This document shows positions 8,391 to 15,330 of a DNA stretch of 21,602 nucleotides, in pieces. This stretch comes from Thermodesulfovibrio sp. Its GTDB lineage: Bacteria > Nitrospirota > Thermodesulfovibrionia > Thermodesulfovibrionales > Thermodesulfovibrionaceae. Within the stretch, counting starts at the first letter, position 1; each line of letters opens with the position of its first letter. Location: positions 1-21,602 of the forward strand of contig JAOAGB010000005.1 in NCBI GenBank assembly GCA_026415995.1, written 5' to 3'. A model generated the notes under the pieces. That model was not told where the DNA came from. It searched no databases and was given only the letters and a program-made list of their open reading frames with translations. Position numbers and translations under genes: made by a program.

Positions 8391-10459
8391 GCAATGGTAA
8401 AGTTATCTATTTTATTTTTCCAGAATTCTTCTAATTTTGCTCTTAGCAGTGGAAAGCTCTTTAAATGAGGGTCTTTCCTTAAAATTAATTCTGCCTCTTG
8501 TCTTGCTATTTCAAGAATTTCCTTGTCTCTAATGATATTGGCTGATTTTAAATCAGGCATGCCAGATTGTTTCGTTCCAAAAAGTTCTCCCGGACCTCTA
8601 ATATTTAAATCTTCCTCTGCTATTTTAAAACCATCATTAAAGTTTACCATTGCATTTAATCTAAGCTTTGCCTCTTCCGTAAGTTTATAGGGAATTAAAA
8701 TACATTTAGATGGTCTCATTCCCCTACCTACTCTACCTCTTAATTGATGAAGTTGAGCCAAGCCAAATCTTTCAGCATTAGTTATTATCATGAGGGAAGC
8801 ATTTGGAACATCAACACCTACTTCAATAACTGTTGTGGATACAAGAATTTTTATTTCTCCCTTTCTAAATGCTTTCATGGTTTCATCTCTTTGTTTAGCA
8901 GGCATTTTCCCATGTATCAGGCCAATACTATATTGAGGGAACATTTTCTGTAAAACCTCGTATCCCTTCGTTGCATTTTTCAAATCAAGGACTTCAGATT
9001 CCTCTATGAGAGGATAAACTACATATACCTGCCCTCCATTTTTTATTTCTTCTTCTATCATTTTATAGGCTATTTTTTTATTTTCAGGGGCTATAACTTC
9101 TGTTATAATAGGCTTTCTTCCTGATGGAAGTTCATCAATTATGGAATAATCAAGGTCTCCGTAAATTGTTAATGCCAATGTCCTCGGTATTGGCGTTGCA
9201 GTCATTACAAGAGTATCAGGATTAATACCTTTTTTCTTTAGAAGATATCTTTGCATTACACCAAATCTGTGTTGTTCATCTATTATTACTAAGCCAAGAT
9301 TTTTAAATCTTACATATTCCTGAATAAGTGCATGAGTTCCGACCACTATATCAGCAGCTCCTGAAGATATAGTATGGGTATATTTATCATATTCTGAAGT
9401 ATGAATAACAGTATTTACCTTTAAACCTCTCAAAAGAGATGTTATATTAAAAAAATGTTGTTCTGCTAAAATTTCTGTTGGTGCCATTAGCGCTGCCTGA
9501 TATCCAGACTCTACAGCAGCCAGCATTGCTATTAAGGCAACAACTGTTTTTCCAGAACCAACATCGCCCTGCAAAAGTCTGTTCATTGGAACAGGCTTTC
9601 TCATATCGTTAAGAATTTCATCTATAACTCTTTTTTGAGCTCTTGTCAGTTTAAATGGCAGTTTATCTATAAATTCATTAATTAGTTTACCGTTGCCACT
9701 AATAGATATTCCTTTTTCGTTTAGCCTATAATTTTTTGTAAGAATAATTCCCAGTTGAAGTAAAAAAAGCTCATCAAAGACTATTCTTCTATGATATGGC
9801 GTATTTCTTTCATTTAAATCTCCTATGTCTATATCTGTTGGTGGAAAATGGACATTAAAAATGGCTTCTGACAGTGTTGGTAATTTTAGTTTTTTTATTA
9901 ATTCCTCAGGAAGATAATCATCTAAATAAGTTTTTGAATATTCTAATGCAGATTTTATAATACCTTGGAGCTGTTTCTGCGATAATCCATCGGTTAAGCC
10001 GTAAATAGGCAAAATCTCCGCTTTTTTCTCATTAATATCCCCTTCAACAATTTCGAAGTCAGGATTTAATATCTCAAAAGAATGCCCTCGGAAGTCTAAC
10101 TGTATTTTACCAAATACTTTTATTTCTGTTTTGATTTTAAGAATCTTTCTTAAATAGCCCTGATTGAACCATTTAGCCCTAAGAAAGCCTGTTCCATCAG
10201 ATATTATTGCCTCTAATATTTTTAAACCACTTCTTGGGATAATTTCATTAACTTGAACGATTTTACCTTGAATATTTACGAAATCACCGGGTTGTATTTC
10301 ATAGATTAATTTTTTATTGCGTCGGTCTTCGTAATGATTTGGAAAATAATAGATGGCATCACTAATACTATTTATTCCTAACTTATGAAGAAGTATTGAT
10401 TTTTTAGGTCCTACACCTTTTAAGTATTGTATAGGAAGTTGTAATCCCTTGTTTTGCAT
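8387..10459 (-). CDS. recG: ATP-dependent DNA helicase RecG
   Basis: A branch-migration helicase that regresses stalled replication forks and processes recombination intermediates. At 690 residues it is close to the E. coli protein. An N-terminal wedge/OB region contains GDFVNIQGKIVQV near residue 58. The SF2 motor shows Walker A GDVGSGKT (298-305), DEQH (394-397), TATPIPRT (420-427), STTVIEVGVDVPNAS and QLRGRVGRG. The C-terminal FGTKQSGMPDL is typical of RecG. ATG at 10459 follows the nusA stop by 5 nt, indicating cotranscription with rimP and nusA. The 3' end overlaps the convergent diguanylate cyclase gene, leaving no room for a terminator between them. Confidence 0.97.
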   Translation of the reverse strand: MQNKGLQLPIQYLKGVGPKKSILLHKLGINSISDAIYYFPNHYEDRRNKKLIYEIQPGDFVNIQGKIVQVNEIIPRSGLKILEAIISDGTGFLRAKWFNQGYLRKILKIKTEIKVFGKIQLDFRGHSFEILNPDFEIVEGDINEKKAEILPIYGLTDGLSQKQLQGIIKSALEYSKTYLDDYLPEELIKKLKLPTLSEAIFNVHFPPTDIDIGDLNERNTPYHRRIVFDELFLLQLGIILTKNYRLNEKGISISGNGKLINEFIDKLPFKLTRAQKRVIDEILNDMRKPVPMNRLLQGDVGSGKTVVALIAMLAAVESGYQAALMAPTEILAEQHFFNITSLLRGLKVNTVIHTSEYDKYTHTISSGAADIVVGTHALIQEYVRFKNLGLVIIDEQHRFGVMQRYLLKKKGINPDTLVMTATPIPRTLALTIYGDLDYSIIDELPSGRKPIITEVIAPENKKIAYKMIEEEIKNGGQVYVVYPLIEESEVLDLKNATKGYEVLQKMFPQYSIGLIHGKMPAKQRDETMKAFRKGEIKILVSTTVIEVGVDVPNASLMIITNAERFGLAQLHQLRGRVGRGMRPSKCILIPYKLTEEAKLRLNAMVNFNDGFKIAEEDLNIRGPGELFGTKQSGMPDLKSANIIRDKEILEIARQEAELILRKDPHLKSFPLLRAKLEEFWKNKIDNFTIA

Positions 10460-10464
10460 TAATG

Positions 10465-11562
10465 TCAGGCATTATCTTCTTGCTGAAAGCCTTCTCTAAA
10501 GGTTCTGTTAGCCTCTTTTATTCTTATTTGTGAATACTCAGATTCACTTAAGACATCTATATTCCAACCTGTAAGTTTTGATGCTAATCTGACATTTTGA
10601 CCTCTCTTACCTATGGCTAAAGAGAGTTGTTCGTTCTCTACAACCACTATTGCTGTTTTTTCAGATTCATTTATTCCTACTTTAAGGACTGTCGCAGGAG
10701 TTAAAGCTTTAGCAATAAAAATACTCGGGTCTTCGCTATAGGGTATTATATCTATTCTTTCACCTTTTAATTCTCTAACAACAGACTGAACTCTTGTTCC
10801 TTTCATACCGACACAAGCTCCCACGGGATCAACGGAAGAATCCTTTGAATATACAGCAATCTTTGTTCTTTCTCCTGGGTCTCTTGCAATATTTTTAATT
10901 TTAACGATACCATCTTGAATCTCTGGTACCTCAAGAGTAAATAATCCTATCACAAATTGAGGATGAGTTCTTGATACTTTTATGATTGGTTCTTTTGAAG
11001 TTTGTTTTACTTCATAGATATAGGCTTTAATAATATCGCCACGTTTTAAATTATCCTGAGGTAATATCTCCTTTTCTGGTAATATAACTTCAGCCTTGCC
11101 AACTAAAATATAAAAGTTACCCTTTTCTTTTCTTAATACTGTTCCGCTCACAACAGTTCCTACTTTATCTTTAAATTCCTCATAAATTACTGAACGCTCA
11201 ATATCTCTTATTTTCTGAAAAAGTACATGCTTCGCTGTTTGGACAGCTATTCTACCAAAATCCTGAATTGAAAGTGGAATCTCAACTGTGTCTCCTATAC
11301 CCTTATTTTCAAACTTCTCTTTCACTTCCGCAAAGGATATCTCAGAAGCAGGATCAGATACTTCTTCCACAACCTTTTTTATTTCAAAAATATTTATATC
11401 AAATGTTTGAGGATCAATTTTTAGCTTTATTGTTGACTTATTACCATATTTTTTTCTGATAGCTGAAATAAGAGCTGTTTCGAGTAACTCTATTACAGCA
11501 TCTTTATTGATGCCTCTTTCTCTCATTATTTGCTCTGTTAAAATCTTTAACTCTTTTCCCAT
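10465..11562 (-). CDS. nusA: Transcription termination/antitermination factor NusA
   Basis: Binds RNA polymerase and nascent RNA and modulates pausing, termination and antitermination. It has 365 residues. The order is an N-terminal RNAP-binding domain (starting GKELKILTEQIMRERGINKD), an S1 domain at about 133-190 (GTVVSGTVLRKEKGNFYILV), then KH1 and KH2 (DPVGACVGMKGTRVQSVVREL; LAIGKRGQNVRLASKLTGW). The acidic repeats found at the C terminus of the 495-residue E. coli protein are absent, as in many other bacteria, for example Bacillus. The ribosome site GGA overlaps the rimP stop, 5 nt upstream. recG follows directly where infB is more often found. Confidence 0.97.
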   Translation of the reverse strand: MGKELKILTEQIMRERGINKDAVIELLETALISAIRKKYGNKSTIKLKIDPQTFDINIFEIKKVVEEVSDPASEISFAEVKEKFENKGIGDTVEIPLSIQDFGRIAVQTAKHVLFQKIRDIERSVIYEEFKDKVGTVVSGTVLRKEKGNFYILVGKAEVILPEKEILPQDNLKRGDIIKAYIYEVKQTSKEPIIKVSRTHPQFVIGLFTLEVPEIQDGIVKIKNIARDPGERTKIAVYSKDSSVDPVGACVGMKGTRVQSVVRELKGERIDIIPYSEDPSIFIAKALTPATVLKVGINESEKTAIVVVENEQLSLAIGKRGQNVRLASKLTGWNIDVLSESEYSQIRIKEANRTFREGFQQEDNA

Positions 11563-11567
11563 GATTT

Positions 11568-12062
11568 TTATCCTAAATAAATTTGTGCTTTCAAAATTTT
11601 ATCTAAAGGTATAAATAAAAGTTCTCCTTTATCTGACCTCTTAATCCCTTTTATTTTACTTTCCTGAATTTCTATTCTAACCCAATCATCTCCTACATCT
11701 ATAATTTTACCTATAAAAAAAGTCTTTTCAGAAATTTTTTCTTTCGTCGTAATTTTTATATTTCTACCTAAGTTTCTTAAAAAGTCTTTTTTACTTTTAA
11801 GCGGCCTGTCCAATCCAGGTGAAGAAACTTCAAGTATGTAAGAACCTTTAATGGGATCTTCTACATCAAGTATTGCCTCTAAAGAACGTGAAAATGTCTC
11901 GCAATCCCTTACTGTCACTCCTCCTTCTTTATCTATGAAAACCGTTACCACCAAACCTTTACCTCCGGGATGAATTTCTAAATCCACCACTTCAACCCCT
12001 TCTGTTTCACTAACTTCTTGGGCGTATTTTATTATTAAATCTTTTAATTCTTTTATGTTCAT
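11568..12062 (-). CDS. rimP: Ribosome maturation factor RimP
   Basis: Needed for maturation of the 30S ribosomal subunit. It has 164 residues, normal length. The family signature YILEVSSPGLDRPL is present, with GLVVTVFIDKEGGVTVRDCE before it and a C-terminal SH3-like region (GKIIDVGDDWVRIEI). ATG at 12062 has AGAGGA about 7 nt upstream. It is the first gene of rimP-nusA-recG, a variant of the widespread rimP-nusA-infB order. No clear sigma-70 promoter is visible in the 129-nt gap upstream, which is filled by hairpins. Confidence 0.95.
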   Translation of the reverse strand: MNIKELKDLIIKYAQEVSETEGVEVVDLEIHPGGKGLVVTVFIDKEGGVTVRDCETFSRSLEAILDVEDPIKGSYILEVSSPGLDRPLKSKKDFLRNLGRNIKITTKEKISEKTFFIGKIIDVGDDWVRIEIQESKIKGIKRSDKGELLFIPLDKILKAQIYLG

Positions 12063-12088
12063 AAAAAATTCCTCTAAACTTCAAAATA

Positions 12089-12112
12089 AAAGAGTGGGGA
12101 ATCCCACTCTTT
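12089..12112 (-). terminator. Intrinsic terminator ahead of rimP
   Basis: A perfect 10-bp inverted repeat, AAAGAGTGGG / CCCACTCTTT, around the loop GAAT. Read on the minus strand, the stem runs straight into TTTATTTTG, a plausible U-tract. There is no T-run on the plus strand. It would end transcripts from the lipoprotein gene at 12192-12449 before rimP. It could also act as an attenuator in the rimP leader. Confidence 0.55.
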
Positions 12113-12139
12113 GAAAAGTTTAACACTTTTAGAGAATTT

Positions 12140-12174
12140 AAAGCAACACCAGGCATAAATCCCGGTGTTGCTTT
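12140..12174. repeat. Second strong hairpin in the rimP upstream gap
   Basis: A perfect 11-bp inverted repeat, AAAGCAACACC (12140-12150) with GGTGTTGCTTT (12164-12174), around a 13-nt loop that can add two more G-C pairs. Only TTT follows on either strand, so it is a weak intrinsic terminator by itself. It starts 17 nt after the lipoprotein stop. A smaller AAAAGT/ACTTTT hairpin (12114-12130) lies between it and the terminator at 12089-12112, so the gap carries three hairpins in tandem. Confidence 0.5.
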
Positions 12175-12191
12175 CATTGTATCCTGCTAAA

Positions 12192-12449
12192 TTATTTTTT
12201 CTTCTCAGCAGGCTTTTCAGGAGCTTTTTCAGGAGCCTTTGGTGCCTCTGGAGCCTTTGGTGCTTCAGGAGCCTTTGGTGCCTCTGGAGCCTTTGGTGCT
12301 TCAGCAGGTTTTTCTGGTGCAGGGGCTGGTGCTGGTGCAGGGGCTGGTGCCTCTGGTTTCTTAGGTTCTTCAGCCTTTTTGCATCCTAAAGCAAAGCTAA
12401 AGGATACCATAAGGATTAATGAAAGTACTAATGCTAATATTTTCTTCAT
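12192..12449 (-). CDS. Small lipoprotein with Pro/Ala/Lys/Glu repeats
   Basis: An 85-residue predicted exported protein of no recognised family. Residues 1-22 form a signal peptide (MKKI, then a hydrophobic core) ending FALGC, so Cys23 is a plausible lipidation site, although Ala at -3 is not the preferred lipobox residue. The rest has almost no hydrophobic residues. It contains KKAEEPKKPE, an (AP)n run, then repeats of APKAPE and a Lys-rich end. Such sequences usually form extended linkers across the periplasm or peptidoglycan, so a spacer or envelope-tether role is inference. The gene has a clear AAAGGAGG ribosome site before ATG 12449 and a candidate promoter at 12516-12545. Confidence 0.75.
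   Translation of the reverse strand: MKKILALVLSLILMVSFSFALGCKKAEEPKKPEAPAPAPAPAPAPEKPAEAPKAPEAPKAPEAPKAPEAPKAPEKAPEKPAEKKK
12232..12303. repeat. 18-bp in-frame tandem repeat (four units)
   Basis: Four contiguous 18-bp units starting GGAGCCTTTGGTG. Alternate units end CCTCT and CTTCA, so the array is really two copies of a 36-bp unit. A partial unit precedes it at about 12220. Each unit encodes six residues (APKAPE register) of the lipoprotein. An adjacent (GGTGCAGGGGCT)-type repeat at about 12313-12350 encodes the Ala-Pro run. Copy number is likely to vary between strains by slippage. Confidence 0.9.
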
Positions 12450-12515
12450 CTTACTTTGTCACCTCCTTTCGCATTTAATTTTAATGCCAAAAACTGAAAT
12501 CCCTTTGACTTTTAT

Positions 12516-12545
12516 TTTTTACCATTGAACATATTTTTTTGTCAA
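12516..12545 (-). promoter_or_regulatory. Candidate sigma-70 promoter of the repeat lipoprotein
   Basis: On the minus strand a perfect -35 TTGACA (12540-12545) is followed after 18 nt by a weak -10 TAAAAA (12516-12521). It lies in the gap between the PA2779-family stop and the lipoprotein start. It would give the lipoprotein its own transcript with a leader of roughly 60 nt. Confidence 0.4.
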
Positions 12546-12559
12546 CTGTAATTTTCTCC

Positions 12560-12931
12560 TTATTTCACAACAACTCTATGCCCTGTGAGATTAATAATTA
12601 AAACAACTAAGGCAATGATAACAAGCGCCAATACTATAGCTAATCCAGCATCTCCTGCTACTTTCAATTCATCAATTTTTAAAGCAAGACTATGCAAAGT
12701 TTGTTCATCAAGGCTATTAAGTCTGTCAATTATCTCTTTTTCTGAATAGCCAAAATCTTTTAGTCTCTGAGAAACAATCTTCATTTCAAGGAATTTCTGC
12801 ACCTTTTGCATATCTTCAATTTTACTGTTCATTGTAAGTTCAGAGGGAATGAATGCAGCACCAGCAGACTGAACAAAACCAATTACAAAAACTGCTACGG
12901 CCAGATAAACTGCGAGTACTTTCCTAAACAT
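12560..12931 (-). CDS. PA2779-family exported membrane protein
   Basis: A 123-residue protein matching my memory of the PA2779 family (function unknown). Residues 1-25 form a signal peptide or membrane helix ending SAGAA. A helical middle follows (IEDMQKVQKFLEMKIVSQRL, then GYSEKEIIDRLNSLDEQTLH). Next come LALKIDELKVAGDA, a membrane helix at 96-114 and the terminal TGHRVVVK, a characteristic family ending. The family normally sits next to PA2778, a C39-type cysteine peptidase with TPRs, so a role in an exported processing or envelope complex has been presumed. Here the upstream partner is a TPR lipoprotein only, 10 nt away. GGAGGTG precedes ATG 12931. Confidence 0.8.
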   Translation of the reverse strand: MFRKVLAVYLAVAVFVIGFVQSAGAAFIPSELTMNSKIEDMQKVQKFLEMKIVSQRLKDFGYSEKEIIDRLNSLDEQTLHSLALKIDELKVAGDAGLAIVLALVIIALVVLIINLTGHRVVVK

Positions 12932-12941
12932 TTTACACCTC

Positions 12942-13412
12942 CTACTTTGTTTTTATTTTATTTATTTTATCAAGTGTATCCTCGTAAATTTTTAATTTAT
13001 CTTGATTACCCTTTTCAAGCTCCATAGCTTTTCTGATTAAATCTTCTGCTTCGTCGAGTCTTTCACCTTTTATATAATAAAGCCATGCTAAGTTGTTATA
13101 GGCATCAGCAAGTTTGTTATTCTTTTTTATTGCCCTTCTATAATTTTCTTCAGCCTGTTCATGTTTTCCCTGATTTAAGTATAAATTGCCTATGAACAAA
13201 AAACCCCTTGCATCATTTTTGGAAGCCTCTTCATAATGCCTAATTGCTTCATCTAATAATCCCTTTTTTTCATAACTAAGCCCAAGCTGGAGATGTTCTT
13301 CTGCTGTAAGAGGATCATTGAGAACTACGATTTTTGGCATACTACAAGCACTAATTAATACCGATACGACCATAAGAATAAAGAAATGAAAATATTTAAC
13401 AAATAAAATCAT
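12942..13412 (-). CDS. TPR-repeat lipoprotein (PA2778 TPR-half-like)
   Basis: A 156-residue protein. Its N-terminal signal ends LISAC, giving a lipobox with Cys23. Three tetratricopeptide repeats follow at about 36-68, 70-101 and 103-137, for example AEEHLQLGLSYEKKGLLDEA and DAYNNLAWLYYIKGERLDEA. The stretch IVVLNDPLTAEEHLQLG resembles the junction before the TPRs in PA2778-family peptidases, but the C39 papain-like domain is missing. Together with the adjacent PA2779-family gene this is probably a reduced version of that pair. It is likely anchored at the outer membrane as a protein-interaction scaffold. No Shine-Dalgarno precedes the ATG; a TATAAT lies 7 nt upstream instead. The family link is moderate. 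Confidence 0.8.
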   Translation of the reverse strand: MILFVKYFHFFILMVVSVLISACSMPKIVVLNDPLTAEEHLQLGLSYEKKGLLDEAIRHYEEASKNDARGFLFIGNLYLNQGKHEQAEENYRRAIKKNNKLADAYNNLAWLYYIKGERLDEAEDLIRKAMELEKGNQDKLKIYEDTLDKINKIKTK

Positions 13413-13419
13413 TGTGTAA

Positions 13420-13425
13420 ATTATA
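13420..13425 (-). promoter_or_regulatory. -10 box (TATAAT) giving a probable leaderless start
   Basis: A perfect TATAAT on the minus strand ends 7 nt before the ATG of the TPR lipoprotein. Transcription would start at or next to the A of ATG 13412. No -35 of quality lies 17 nt upstream, and no Shine-Dalgarno exists. Confidence 0.4.
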
Positions 13426-13437
13426 ACATAAAACTGT

Positions 13438-13443
13438 TAAAAT
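13438..13443 (+). promoter_or_regulatory. -10 box (TAAAAT) of priA, possibly leaderless
   Basis: TAAAAT (5 of 6 to consensus) ends 6 nt before ATG 13450 in the 37-nt gap between divergent genes. The -35 region is poor. Only a weak AGG lies between it and the ATG. Confidence 0.3.
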
Positions 13444-13449
13444 TAGGTT

Positions 13450-15330
13450 ATGCCTTATTATGATGTATCTATCCCTCTCAAATTAAAAACTCTTACTTAT
13501 TATTATGAAAGCCAAAAAGATTTAAAAGGCTTTGCAGTAACTGTACCATTGAAATACAAGTTATATGATGGGATTGTGATAAATCAAAGATTAGATAAAC
13601 CTGCAGAAATCAGAGATATAAAAAAATTTGAACACATTTGGGGCCAGGTATACTCAAAAAATTTTATAGATTTTCTTCGCTGGATGAGTTTCTACTATGT
13701 CACGGAAACAGGGACAATATTAAGACTTACTTTTTTTGAAGAGATAATGTCATATCTGAAGGGTAAAAAAAGACAAAAGAGAGAAATCCCTGAACATAAA
13801 CATCAAAAAGAGAAAAATTTTCTCGAAGGTTTATCAATAAATCATGAAACCTATATAAAAATTATCAATGCAGTGAAAAAGAGAGAATATAAAACCTTTC
13901 TCATCCATTCTCCCAGTATCCCTTATGAAATGAAATTAATGGCAGAAATTGCGAATGAGCTTTTTTCTCTTGGCGAAACAAGTCTTTTAATCCTTCCTGA
14001 AATAAGGGACGTAAAAGAACTATACAGGTTTTTGAGGGATAAACTCGAAGAAAATGTCGTAATGCTTCACAGTGGAATGAGAGCCTCCGAACGTTACTTA
14101 ACTATTGAAAAAATTATGGAAGATAAAGCCAAAATAATTGTAGGCACAAGATTTGCCCTTTTTTCGCCAATAAAAAATTTATCTCTAATCATACTTTCTC
14201 AGGAATCAAATTGGCTTTATAAGGCAGAGGAATCTCCAAGATATAACGCAAGGGAATCTGCCATAATGAGGGGACTTTTACAAGGATGTCCTGTTGTTTT
14301 ATGTGATAGTTTACCATCTGTTACCTCTTATTGGAATTCAATGAGAGGCAAGTTTGAATTTATTGATGATTTTTCCGAGTACCCACATCCTGAATTAATA
14401 ATTGTAAAACAGCCCTATGGAAGCATTTTCCATCATGAAGTATTGCTAAATTTGAAACTCCATGAAAAGGAAGGAGTTCTTGTCATTGCACCCAGGACAG
14501 GATTTAGTTTGTTGAGATGTGCTGAATGTGGAGAAGTCTTAAAGTGTGAAAAATGTGGCTATAGCCTAATTTATCACAGAGATAGCAAACTCATAGATTG
14601 CAATAGATGCAATTTAAAATCTAAAACACCAGCTAATTGTCCCTACTGTGGAGGAATAGAAATCCATCCTACAGGCACAGGAGTAGAAAGGTTATGGAAA
14701 GAACTTGAAAATATTTTTTCTAAAAGAGAAATATCTATAAAAAATTACAATTTTGAAAATGAACAGATTCAAGGTATATTTATTGGACAAGCAGGAAAAA
14801 TAAAGAAAAGTTATAATCCCCAATTTAAAGTTTTAGTATTTGTTGATTTTGATTTTTTCCTTTCAATACCTGACTACAGAGCTATTGAGAATGCTTTTGG
14901 AAAAGTACTTTCATTAAGTCATCTTGTTAAGCATGATGGTAATATATTCATTCAAACAAGGAATCCGGAAAATGAGATTTTTAAGTTTTTTCGTTCTTAT
15001 AAATTCAGAGAATTTTATCTCTATGAATTAAAGCATCGTAAAGAAACCCTATATCCACCATTTGTACGCCTCGTTAAACTTAATATCAAACTAAAAAAGA
15101 ACGCTTCTGAAGATATAGTAGAAAATATAAAAAAGTTTTTACAACTCAATATCAAAGCAGAGATAATAGGCCCTTTAAAAAAAAAGAAAAAGGAAGAACT
15201 ATTTTTCATACTTCGTTCTCAGGATAAGAGAAAACTCATAGAAGACTTGAATCTCCATATGGATGAAATTAAAAGTTTCAGAGGAATCTATTGTAAAATC
15301 GAGGTTGACCCCGTCAGCTTAATAGGATAA
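13450..15330 (+). CDS. priA: PriA-like primosomal protein with degenerate helicase motifs
   Basis: A homologue of primosomal protein N', which recognises abandoned forks and reloads the replisome. It has 626 residues, somewhat short. The N-terminal DNA-binding domain (YYDVSIPLKLKTLTYY) and the zinc domain are conserved, with Cys at 357, 360, 366, 369, 384, 387, 397 and 400. VDFDFFLSIPDYRAIE (465-480) is also recognisable. The ATPase signatures are gone. Walker A is replaced by LIHSPSIPYEMKL (151-163). DEEH is SQES (250-253), although PRYNARESAIMR follows in register. The AGRAGR region reads LSHLVKHDGN (488-497). It should bind forks without unwinding them, as is known for actinobacterial PriA. 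The 3' end overlaps the convergent ribF by 12 nt. Confidence 0.9.
   Translation: MPYYDVSIPLKLKTLTYYYESQKDLKGFAVTVPLKYKLYDGIVINQRLDKPAEIRDIKKFEHIWGQVYSKNFIDFLRWMSFYYVTETGTILRLTFFEEIMSYLKGKKRQKREIPEHKHQKEKNFLEGLSINHETYIKIINAVKKREYKTFLIHSPSIPYEMKLMAEIANELFSLGETSLLILPEIRDVKELYRFLRDKLEENVVMLHSGMRASERYLTIEKIMEDKAKIIVGTRFALFSPIKNLSLIILSQESNWLYKAEESPRYNARESAIMRGLLQGCPVVLCDSLPSVTSYWNSMRGKFEFIDDFSEYPHPELIIVKQPYGSIFHHEVLLNLKLHEKEGVLVIAPRTGFSLLRCAECGEVLKCEKCGYSLIYHRDSKLIDCNRCNLKSKTPANCPYCGGIEIHPTGTGVERLWKELENIFSKREISIKNYNFENEQIQGIFIGQAGKIKKSYNPQFKVLVFVDFDFFLSIPDYRAIENAFGKVLSLSHLVKHDGNIFIQTRNPENEIFKFFRSYKFREFYLYELKHRKETLYPPFVRLVKLNIKLKKNASEDIVENIKKFLQLNIKAEIIGPLKKKKKEELFFILRSQDKRKLIEDLNLHMDEIKSFRGIYCKIEVDPVSLIG

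Noticed and set aside
12232..12303. Short regularly spaced repeat considered as CRISPR
   Set aside because: Units are contiguous with no spacers and lie in frame within a lipoprotein gene.
12165..12389. Open plus-strand frame opposite the repeat lipoprotein
   Set aside because: It mirrors the repeat DNA, giving Leu/Trp/Cys-rich low-complexity sequence; the minus-strand frame has a signal peptide, ribosome site and sensible composition.
12467..12490. TGGCAT ... ATGC on the minus strand before the repeat lipoprotein
   Set aside because: The GG and GC elements are 4 nt too far apart for a sigma-54 promoter.
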